Below are positions 55,626 through 64,000 of a DNA stretch of 64,000 nucleotides, one piece after another. The notes under the pieces are model-generated. The model was not told the DNA's origin, made no database searches, and saw nothing but the letters and a program-made list of their open reading frames with translations. Position 1 is the first letter of the stretch; the number at the start of each line of letters is the position of its first letter. Position numbers and translations under genes: made by a program. This stretch comes from Motacilla alba alba (lineage: Eukaryota > Chordata > Aves > Passeriformes > Motacillidae). The stretch covers positions 3,205,501 to 3,269,500 of the forward strand of contig NC_052028.1 of assembly GCF_015832195.1 (NCBI RefSeq). Direction: 5' to 3'.

Positions 55626-56425
55626 TGTGCTGGTAAGGGAGGCCCTCTGCTGGCACCGGGCTGATGGGGAGAGCCCCGGAAAGCAGCTGGGAGCCACCAG
55701 CGAGGCATCGAGCCTGGGAGACACCTCTGGCAAGGTGTGCCTGGAGACCCGAGCCTGGGGATCCATGTCGAGCAAGCCAGGCCCAAGGAACCTCCGTTCT
55801 GGAGGTGCTGGAGAGCTCACAGAGGTGAGCACAGGGAACTGAGCCCCGGAAAGGAGCCTTGGGAAATCAAGCTGGGGAAACCAAGCTCAGCAAGTGGAAC
55901 CAAAAAGGTGAGCCCAGAGCCAGGAGCAGAGACCTGGACCTGGAGAAAGGTGCATGGCCAGACCAGCCCTGAGGGCCACACCTGGGCTGAGCCCATCCTG
56001 CCCTGCTGCATCCAAAGTGAGCCCCAATCCCTGCAGCCCTGCTGGTCCTCAGAGAGGTGGCTGTGCACACCCAGAGGGAGCACAGACCTTCCCTTGGCTG
56101 GGGAAAACCCTGGTACATCTGCCCCGTGGGTGGGACCGTGTGGGAATGTCTGGGATGCTGGGAGGGAAGGGGGGAGTGATGGCAGCTTTGCCATGGGGTG
56201 GGATGGAGCTGCCACAGCCCCAGTGTGTCCCAGATGGGGCTGGTGAACGTTCCCCCTACAAGGCACAGAGCCATGGGGTGACAGTCCCCACACTGGGAGT
56301 CCCCAGTTCTCTCCAGGAGGGCATCAGGGCTCTGCCAGGGGACAAGGATAAGTGGAGAGCTGGCTATGGACAGCTCAGTGTGGGGCCAGCCATGCTGACC
56401 CACACCGGGGATTTCAACTGACGGC
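55626..56425. other. Unique non-genic DNA
   Basis: Nothing recognised. Confidence 0.45.
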
Positions 56426-56429
56426 ATCG

Positions 56430-56675
56430 ACTTCTACCAGGAGATGCTTTATTTTTTTAGCAGTGCCTGAAACTCGGCCTGGGTTATCAGGGAGATATTA
56501 AATTGCTGTTGGAAGCGACACCAGTGGGGCGGAAAAACCATGCTGTGCTCTTACCTCTTCCCACAAGGTCGAGGCAGGCAGCCCCGGGGGACGACGCATT
56601 CGCCGCGTCCTTCCTGTAGCGAGGATCACATGTCAGAGCAACGAAGCCTTGAGAAAATTAAACCCGTGAGCTCAC
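56430..56675. promoter_or_regulatory. Enhancer-like block
   Basis: GATGCTTTATTTTTTTAGC near 56443, GGGTTATCAGGGAGATATTAA near 56482 (two GATA-type cores of opposite orientation) and a CpG-rich half (56575-56620), ending with GAGAAAATTAAACCCG. Candidate conserved element. Confidence 0.35.
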
Positions 56676-57759
56676 CGCCTTCCTGAGCGCAGGCGCCAGC
56701 CCTCCCCGAGGCCCCCGAGCCTGGATTGCCAGCTGGGGTGACCTGGCAGCAGTGCCAGTGCCAGGAGGATGCCGCCTCCCCGGGGCACAGCAGCAGTCCC
56801 CCCGGCGTGCCTGCAGCTGGGCTGCGCGGTGAAGGAGCTTTGAACCCTGTGGTGCATCGCTGGCCGATGGGGAAGGACCTTCCCAGGGGAAGAAGCTGTC
56901 AGCCTCGGCAGAACACAGCTGCAAAAGTCTCCTGAAGGCCTTCAGCCAGATTTCCTCTGGGGATCCAAGTTCCTGCTTGGGCAAAGGGACGGACAGATGG
57001 GTTCAGCTCTGGTGGGGCTGGCCTGTCTTGCCGTGGCCAGGGCCGGGCCCACGCTGGGAGGTGGCCAGGCATGGGGCTGGGTTTTCTCCAGGACAAGTCC
57101 TGTTGCCTCAGTGCTCTGTGGCACAGTGGATGGAGAGAATCAAAGAGAAAGGCAACACAGTCCTCAGGAGAGCCTCTGTGTGCATGGGGGGTCACCTGGA
57201 GACCCCCAAGAGCCCCGCACAGGGACCCCAAGCTGCCCACGCCTCAGTCAGCTGGCACCAGCACTGGAGAAGGGACATCATGAGTAACACTGCCTGGGAG
57301 GGACAAGAGGAGCCAAGACTATGAGTCTGGGACCTGGGGACAGTGAGGGATTGCCCAAGATGGCAACAGGAGCAAGGGGAGGATGAAGGAGAGGTCCGAG
57401 GGAAGACCTAGAGACAATTGTCCATGGGGCTGTTAAAGCCCCAGGGCTGAGCCTGACCTCTTCCCAGGGCACCCTGTGCTCTCAGCAGCTCTGCTGACAT
57501 TCTTCAGCTCAGACGGGGAGCATAAATGCAGCTCAGCTCCCATTTCCCCCTCCAGGTACTTTCTCCTTCATCACCCTCTTCCTCCTCCAAGCAGCCCAGC
57601 TCTGCACCTTGGCTCTGCCCCTTCCCAGCCAGCCAGGAGGCACCGGGGCTGGCTTTTCATGTTCCCACTGGGCATCCCCCACAAGGAGCAGGGTTTCAGT
57701 GGATCCGTGGCACAGCCCTCGGGGGTCTCCAGTCTCACTGGTGGCACAGGCAGGCAGTG
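56676..57759. other. Unique non-genic DNA
   Basis: Nothing recognised. Confidence 0.45.
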
Positions 57760-57781
57760 CACACACACACACACACACACA
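57760..57781. repeat. (CA)11 microsatellite
   Basis: Eleven uninterrupted CA dinucleotides. Confidence 0.97.
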
Positions 57782-57879
57782 AACCCTCTCTCCCTGCCAC
57801 CACAGCGGCCCAGGCTCAGCAGCCGCCTCCGAGCCCTCCCCAGGACCACCAGGGACACAGGCAGCCGCAGCCCTTGGCA

Positions 57880-59240
57880 CAGCCCGGCCCGGGCAGGGCT
57901 GCAGCCCCGAGCAGGCGGCGGAGGGACGGCAGCAGGCAGGCAGGAGCCGTGTGGGGATGCTCCAGCAGCTGCCGCCAGCACGGCTGGCGGATGCCCTTTG
58001 GCCAGGAGCAGCCAGGGTTTTTTTCCAACCCTTCCCAGAAAAAAAAAAACAACCCAAGCCCCATAACAAGCTGTAACGAAGCAGCGAGGAGGCGGCAGAT
58101 AAGAGGCTGGAGCCGCGCGGAGGCCTCACGGAGATGAAAGGCGATTGCGAACGAGCCTCCCCATCCCCTGCGGACAAAGGAGCTCCTAAAATATTAACGA
58201 GGCCCCGTGCCGCCAGGTCCCCCGGCCCCCAGCGCCGGCAGGAGCAGGCGGTACCCGCTGCCGGCCGCGGGCTCCTGGGGGATGGAGGCACCGCGGGGAG
58301 AGCGCAGGATGCTCATTAATTACCTCCCGCGCTCCTGCTGGCAAACGTGCCCCCCGCTTCCCTCGCCACCCCAGGGAGCCACCGCCACCTTCCCACCGGA
58401 TCGGCGCTTAAAGAGCCCGGAGCGGCGGCTGTGTGGGCACGGTGTCCCTCGCTGCCACCTCGGCGCCCGCGGGTGCAGCCCCAGCCCCCCAGCACCGCCC
58501 AGGTGAATTTGGGGAGAAGCTGGGGCAGCTCACGGGGGCATTCGCACACCAGCAGGAGGGTGGGGAACGGGGAGCAGGGCAGAGCGCTCGCTCCTGCCTG
58601 GTTTGTGTCTGCGGGTGGCTCACCGGGCCGCGGGCTGGGCACGGGTCCCTGGGGTGGCTCCTGTGGGAGCAGCCCGGCCCGCAGGGGATGCGCGGGCTGT
58701 GCCCGGGACGCGGGCGCTGCTCCCGCCGCATTCCCGCGCCATCGGTGTCCCATGCCCGAGGGGCTCCGTCCCCACCGCTGCCATCCTCGGAGCCCCCCTG
58801 TGACAGCACAGCCAGCCCGTGTGCCGCAGCCCCGGGCCTGGTTTCGGATCTCGGCGAGGACGGGGGTACCGTGACAGCGGCAGCCACCGAGCACCCTGGG
58901 GACGGGAACCTCGTGGAACGAGCGTCGATCCCCCAGAGCTGCCCCGTTCCCTCCCCACGCCGCGGCCCAGCTCGGCAGAGCACAGGGCTGGTGGCGAGGG
59001 AGGCAAGAGAAGCGGGGGAATGTTTGAGCTCCTCCGAATGCGGCGCCGGCGGGAGCAGCGGGATAACAACAGCTCCGGCTGCGGCTCCGGGAGCGGGCCC
59101 GCACGCAGCCCTCAGAGCGGGGCGTTTGCAGAGCACACATGGCAGCCCAGCAGTTTCAAAGCAGCCCCCGTGCCGCGGCAGCTGAAGGGCTCGGTGGCCC
59201 CCGCAGCTGCCGGAGGGAAGCTGAGCTGCCCCGGCCTCCA
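57880..59240. promoter_or_regulatory. CpG-rich region with a TAATTA core
   Basis: Patchy CpG-rich DNA over about 1.3 kb. AT-rich islands within it: CTAAAATATTAACGAGG near 58186 and GCTCATTAATTACCTCCC at 58311-58328 (TAATTA core at 58317-58322). No exon or gene recognised. Confidence 0.35.
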
Positions 59241-59241
59241 G

Positions 59242-59394
59242 GGCACACCGGGCACGGCACGGCACGGGCACACCGGGCACGGCACGGCACAGCACGGCAC
59301 GGCACGGCACGGCACGGCACGGCACGGCACGGGCACACCGGGCACGGCACAGCACGGCACGGGCACACCGGGCCCGGCACGGCACGGGCAGCAC
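59242..59394. repeat. GGCAC pentanucleotide repeat with higher-order ACCGGGCACGG blocks
   Basis: About 150 bp of GGCAC (CGGCA) units, perfect over about 59297-59329, alternating with CACACCGGGCACGG blocks. High CpG content. Repeat-derived frames read Gly-Thr-Ala-Arg-His on + and Ala-Val-Pro-Cys-Arg on -. Confidence 0.95.
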
Positions 59395-59504
59395 CGCAGC
59401 CCAGCCACGGGGCAGCGATGGAGGGGGACGTGCGGGCTCGGGCCCTGCCGGAAAGGAGCCGCGAGGAAGGGCTGGAGGGCATGACATGTGAGAGAGGACG
59501 GGAG

Positions 59505-59620
59505 CTAAATTTACACGGCGGCGGAGCGAGCTGCCTCCAAGGAGACGTGAGCACGGGCTATAAATACCTGCAAGGAAACAACGGGGACAGGGACGGTGAA
59601 TTATTCACAGGCGCAAGATG
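59505..59620. promoter_or_regulatory. Enhancer-like block
   Basis: GAGCTAAATTTACACGGCGG near 59501, GGGCTATAAATACCTGC near 59556 (TATAAATA core) and GGTGAATTATTCACAGGCG near 59596. The TATAAATA could be a TATA box for + transcription; no transcript assigned. Confidence 0.3.
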
Positions 59621-60139
59621 GCAGGGCACGGAGCGAGCCAGGCCAGGAGGAGGGAGCTGGGGCCGGGGGCAGCCCGAGATCGGCCCGGCTGTGGGCATCG
59701 GGACAGCCAGGGCCGGGACGCCCCCTGTGCCCGGAGCTCCTCGCTGGAGGTGTGAGGGTCCCAGGGCGTGAACCCCAGCCTGGCACCGTGCACCCCCGAG
59801 GTGCCTCCTCCAGGTGGGTGGCTGGCACCAGGGACGGCTGCCGGAGGGAGGGGGTGGCCAGGTTGTGGGTGCCTCTGCCAGACAGGGGCGATGGGCAGGT
59901 CCAGCATCTCCTATCCTGGTCCTGAGTCCCCAAGAGGGGACAGCAATAAGGTGATGTCCCGTGTTCCCTGCGCTGGAGGCACCCCCAGCCTGCCCTGTCC
60001 CGCTCCGCGGGTTTCCCAGAGGATGCTGAGCAGACACAGCAGCAGGGCACCCTTTGTGTCTGTAGGAGACACTTGGAGGAGGATTTGGGGGCTGGAGCAC
60101 CGTGGAGCACATCTGCTCTACTCGGCGTTCACGGGCTTT
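59621..60139. other. Unique non-genic DNA
   Basis: Nothing recognised. Confidence 0.4.
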
Positions 60140-60370
60140 CAACGATAATAATAAAAACTAGAAATAACAACCAGTTGTATTGCTGCTAACGAGAGCAGGT
60201 TCCGACACGCGGCGCTGGCGGTGCCGTGCCCCCGGCAGCGCGGGGTGCGAGGGGAACCGGGGATCCCCGGCCCGGCCCCGCCGCTTCCCGGCCTCTGCTG
60301 CCCTCGCCCGGCCGCGGGGAGCGGAGCGGGAGCAGGGACCCCTCCGGCGGCGGCTGTTTCCTAATTCGGG
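60140..60370. promoter_or_regulatory. AT-rich block next to a CpG-rich block
   Basis: 60140-60195 is AT-rich (CGATAATAATAAAAACTAG, CAACCAGTTGTATTGC), and 60200-60360 is CpG-rich. Boundary composition resembles a promoter edge; no exon. Confidence 0.25.
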
Positions 60371-60633
60371 CCCTTCTGGGGGGATATTTCCTCTTTTCAG
60401 CTGTATTTTTTCAGCCTCACCGAATGATGGAAGAGAGAAGACCCCGCTGTCCCTCAGCCTCCTTCCGCTTGTCCTCACCTTCCCCCTGCTCCCGGCTGCG
60501 GATTCTCCTTGTGCCCAGCTCCACTCCCAGCTGGAAAGCCCAAAGCCGTCCTTACAAACCACACCTGAATGATAAATGCTCCCCCATGGAGGTCCAGCTG
60601 CCTCTCTCCCGGCCAGCCCAGCCCACCCCTTCC

Positions 60634-60677
60634 ATGAAGAGCTTTAAGGTTCCTTCCAGCTCAAACCGGTCTGTGAC
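60634..60677 (+). mobile_element. CR1 3'-terminal remnant
   Basis: GAAGAGCTTTAAGGTTCCTTCCAGCTCAAACC-like segment ending in GGTCTGTGAC. It resembles only the last 45 bp of CR1. Confidence 0.55.
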
Positions 60678-61983
60678 TACAATTGCCACATCCTTGCCAT
60701 AGCTACAGGGGGAACTTCTGCCCTGTGACCCTACCCACAGCACTCCTGGTGCAGCCTCCCCACAGCCCGTGGGGAAGGCACAGCTGTGCCCAGGGTGCCG
60801 CATCCCTGCTTGGAGCAGCATCCCTGCCCTGCCCTGCCTGTAATCAGATCCCCCAGCATCCCTCCTCCTCTGGAAAAAGCCACAGGCAACCAGGACACAA
60901 CACTCCTGCCTGGCAGGGGGCTGAGGGAGCTGAAGGGGGCTGAGCTCCAGGGCCAGCACAGGGCCGTGGCTGGTGGGATCCCAGCTCTCCCAGCAAAGAC
61001 CTCAGCAGCTCTGCCTCAGACCCTGGCCTTGCCATGGCTCCATCCTTCCTGCTTCCTGAAGAAGTCCTGGAGCTTCCAGCAGTCCCCAAAGGCAGGAGGG
61101 ATGGATTCCCTTTGAAAAGAGTTTCTGGATTTGGTGGTTTCACTTCAGCAGCAGGCTTGGCTTGGGCTCGAGGAGAGGATCAGCTGATCCCTTGTTTACA
61201 CTGAGAGATTTGGGGACTTTGGGTCTCAGCACCAGCTCCAGTTCCTCTTCCACAAAGAAAAAAACTCTGCAACCAAAGGGAATGGCACAGGCTGGTAGGC
61301 AGAGCTAGGAAAAAAAAACAACAAATCTATAAAAACCGAGTGGTTTACAGTGTCTACACAGCCAAGGGCTTAACCAAGAGGATTCAGTGCTCAAATGCTG
61401 CTAATGCAGCTCAGGCAAGGGCTGGGACAGACATGGCCTGGCAGAGAGACAGCTTTGCCAGGAGAGAAAGGGAGAAGACAACAGGAAAGCAGAAGAATGG
61501 GCTGAACAGTAGGAATTTTCATTGAGCTCATGGAGATGCAAGTCACCCCCCCAGGGCACAGGATGCATGAGAGGACTCAAAGCGGGGGAGGTTCAATCCC
61601 ACTGCAAAGCCCCTTTAGTTTTGCACCAAAAGGGCCTCACTAAACCCTCTCCTGAGGCTCATCCCGTGTCATTCCCACATCCCCACACAGGACAGTTCCC
61701 TCAGCACTGGCTCCAGGCACTGCCACAGGAGGTGCTCCCAGTTCAGCCTCATCTGCTCCTCCCTGGGGCTGGGCTGGGGCTGTGTCGTCCCCCCTTTCCA
61801 AAAGCCTCTGGCCAAGGACCGGGGCTTTCCTGGTGGGTGCCTTACAGAGGCCAACATGGCATTTGGGAGTGGAGTTACTTGCCCAAGGCAGGATTTGACA
61901 TAAGGCAAGATTTTAGCATTTAAATACCGAGGGTCTGTGCTCACCTGTCCTGTGTCAGCTCACACTGCAGCGCTTGCACTCGA
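60678..61983. other. Unique non-genic DNA
   Basis: AT-richer at 61240-61400; nothing recognised. Confidence 0.45.
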
Positions 61984-62022
61984 TCAATCCTGAGGTCTTT
62001 CCCAACCTACACGATTCTCTGA
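61984..62022 (+). mobile_element. CR1 3'-terminal remnant
   Basis: GAGGTCTTTCCCAACCTACA followed by CGATTCTCTGATTT, matching the tip of the second CR1 subtype. Very short; could be chance. Confidence 0.5.
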
Positions 62023-62673
62023 TTTCAACAGTTAACCCACAACAGGCCCAGTAAAACCTACCTGACAAAACCCCATCCTCCCATGACGTGTCCAGTGTGG
62101 ATCTGGAGAGGTTCCCACAGCTTTTCCAAGAAAGCCTCGCAAGCTGGAGCTTTATGTTGGTACTCAGGGTTACAGCAGGAGAAAACTCCCACGGAGCTTT
62201 ATGGAAGTGGTAAATCCAGCAGGGTCAATCCCATCTCTGACTCAATAGGATCAACATGCAGCTCACCTGGCCCAAGGTGCCACAGCTGGGCTTTATCTCA
62301 CACACACCTTTATCTCTGCAGGTGGGTCCCCACATGCACCCGCTTGGACACAAGAACATCCAGCGACTGCTGTCACCTCACTGTCCCACATCACCCTGCT
62401 CACACATCCTCACCCACTGCTCCATTCTGCTTGTTTTCCTGAAAATCAGAGCTCTTCTCACACACAGTGTCAAGCAACAGGGTAAAAAAGAGGGGACAAA
62501 TCAGAGAAGCCGTGCACAGGGTGAATCAGGGGATCAGGAATGCTGGGACAGCCTTCCTGCAGCTGTGCAGGTGACAGCCAAGGGCGAGTTCCAAGTACAA
62601 TGTCACCTGGAGCTCTGGTGACACCAAGTTACTCCTCTGCTCTCTGCAAGTCCTGGCAGGAGGTTTGAACCGT
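62023..62673. other. Unique non-genic DNA
   Basis: Possibly includes a diverged 5' extension of the following CR1; nothing else seen. Confidence 0.4.
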
Positions 62674-62948
62674 GTGGGGTCAGCCTCTTCTCCCAGGGAA
62701 CAGGACAAGAGGAAACAGCCTCAAGTTGTGTCAGGGGAGGTTCAGCTTGGATGTTAAAGATCTTCACTGAAAGGTGGTCGGGCATTGGCACACAGTGCCC
62801 AGGGCTGTGGTGGAGTCACCATCCCTGGAGGTGTTAAAATCTGTGGATGTGGCACTTTGGGACATGGCTTAGTGGTGGCCTTGGCAGTGCTGGGGGAACT
62901 TTGGACTCGTTCTTACAGGGTTTTCCAACCCAAACGACTCTGTCTGCC
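62674..62948 (+). mobile_element. CR1 LINE, 3' fragment (second subtype)
   Basis: Sense CR1: GTGTGGGGTCAGCCTCTTCTC, GGACAAGAGGAAACAGCCTCA, TGGTGGAGTCACCATCCCTGG, GACATGGCTTAGTGGTGGCC and TTTTCCAACCCAAACGACTC. Same subtype as the copies at 34.8 and 38.5 kb; 5'-truncated. Confidence 0.93.
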
Positions 62949-64000
62949 TGATGCCCTGCAGAATTCCTGCTCCCCACGCTGAGCTGGCCATTCACAGACC
63001 TCCCGGAGAGCCCCAGAGAGCAGCACTGCAGCCACTCACGGGGCTCCAGGGCGGGGGTAGAAAACAGTCACCATCCCAAGCTGTAGGGGAGGTTGTTTCA
63101 ATAAAACTTGTTAAACCCTGACCCAAGAATAGCCACAAGGCAGGGGGGAATCAAAGCTCCCAAACAGCACAACTGCCTCGGGCACCTCAGGGGAGCACAG
63201 AGAGGGTTTGGACACAAAACACCAGTTTTGGTGAAGGCAGCCAGAAAGCTCTGCAGCAGCCACTCCAGGGCTACCTTTGCTCCATCAGAACAAGGAATGA
63301 ATGCTCCCCCCTTCAGAACGCAGCCACTGGCTCCTGCTCCCAGCTGTGGTGGCCCAAGGCCAGCTCAGATGGCTGCTCCAGTGCCAGCAGCAGGGCAGGA
63401 TGCGCCTCCCCAGCCACCTCCAGCAGCTGCGGCTGGGCGAGGGCAGGACCACACAGCTTCAGCGGGACACAGGGACCACAGACACTGGGGAGAGGAAAGT
63501 TTGGGGTATGGGGCTTGTGGCTTCAGGACACCCATTCACTTCTTATTCAAAATGCCATTTTAATCTATACCCCAACTCTTTCAACCCAAAGAAATGTTTA
63601 GCGTAGAGCAACAAACAGATTTGCTCAGGAAAGGAGGAGAATGGTAAATACACCCAACCCCCACTCGCCCCGAGGTGCTTTCACCTGAGTAGACAACAAT
63701 CAAAACTAAATCTTCTCACCCAGGGAAAGAGGGGGCAGACACAGAGAGGCAGGAACACAATAAAATAGGACCTGCTGGTGCCAAATCCAGGTTAGAGAAA
63801 GCCATGAGCTGTGGGAACCAACAGCTCCAGCTTTCCCAGCACCTCATGTGCCTTGTCCTCTGGCTCCAGAGCTGATCCCAGATTTTCTCAAGTGACCCCA
63901 CTGGATCAGGGACTGGATCAAGCTCATGATGAAATCAGAGCACCAACAAACTTCCTGTCAAACCACAGCTTCCAAAAAGGAAGGGGACAGTGTTGGGCTT
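62949..64000. other. Unique non-genic DNA
   Basis: AATAAA occurs near 63102 but no transcript can be linked to it. No gene, RNA or repeat recognised. Confidence 0.4.

Noticed and set aside
63100..63108. AATAAA as a polyadenylation signal
   Set aside because: No upstream gene or GT-rich downstream element could be tied to it.

Overview
The window looks like bird nuclear DNA. The evidence is at least nine 3'-truncated CR1 LINE copies (the dominant avian retrotransposon), which carry the typical CR1 3' end and remnants of the ORF2 C-terminus. GC content is high, with many CpG-rich islands and abundant GC-rich minisatellites, as expected of a small gene-rich avian chromosome. The CR1 subtypes fit a neoavian, possibly passerine, genome, but the species cannot be fixed from the sequence. 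No bacterial, organellar, rRNA, tRNA or CRISPR feature is visible.

I recognise no protein-coding gene or exon with confidence. The very long open frames (for example about 26.5-29.6 kb, 45.3-47.4 kb and 42.8-44.1 kb on +, and 27.5-29.6 kb on -) coincide with CpG islands or with tandem repeats whose period is a multiple of three. They encode low-complexity Pro/Arg/Ala/Cys peptides and are best read as artefacts.

Layout. 0-12 kb: a 32-bp minisatellite, a CpG island containing an inverted GATA pair, several AT-rich conserved-element-like blocks, and three CR1 copies. 12-22 kb: small tandem repeats, a cluster of enhancer-like AT-rich blocks (13.8-15.9 kb) set in CpG-rich DNA, two degenerate minisatellites (17.9-18.5 and 19.9-20.4 kb) and a CpG island. 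22-26 kb: a + strand CR1 and a 0.75-kb - strand CR1 holding a decayed ORF2 end. 26.2-30.1 kb: the largest CpG island, with a GGGGCC repeat and a possible first exon and promoter on the - strand, followed by a degenerate minisatellite. 30-34 kb: homeodomain-type AT-rich blocks, a purine-rich repeat, an HNF1-like palindrome and a perfect (CCCAT)20 microsatellite. 34-45 kb: CR1 copies, a POU/homeodomain motif cluster at 37.7 kb and a 9-bp minisatellite at 43.2-43.6 kb. 45-49 kb: a 1-kb minisatellite with a 36-bp core unit, abutting a second large CpG island and then four enhancer-like blocks, including a paired TCF/LEF motif at 48.34 kb. 49-64 kb: a 54-bp higher-order minisatellite, a pair of MEF2 motifs, enhancer-like blocks at 55.4 and 56.5 kb, CpG-rich DNA, a GGCAC-type repeat and a last CR1.

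The pattern of many discrete AT-rich, CpG-retaining blocks dense in developmental transcription factor motifs, without coding exons, is what the regulatory territory (or large introns) of a developmental gene looks like. That reading is inference: conservation, expression and the neighbouring genes could not be checked.
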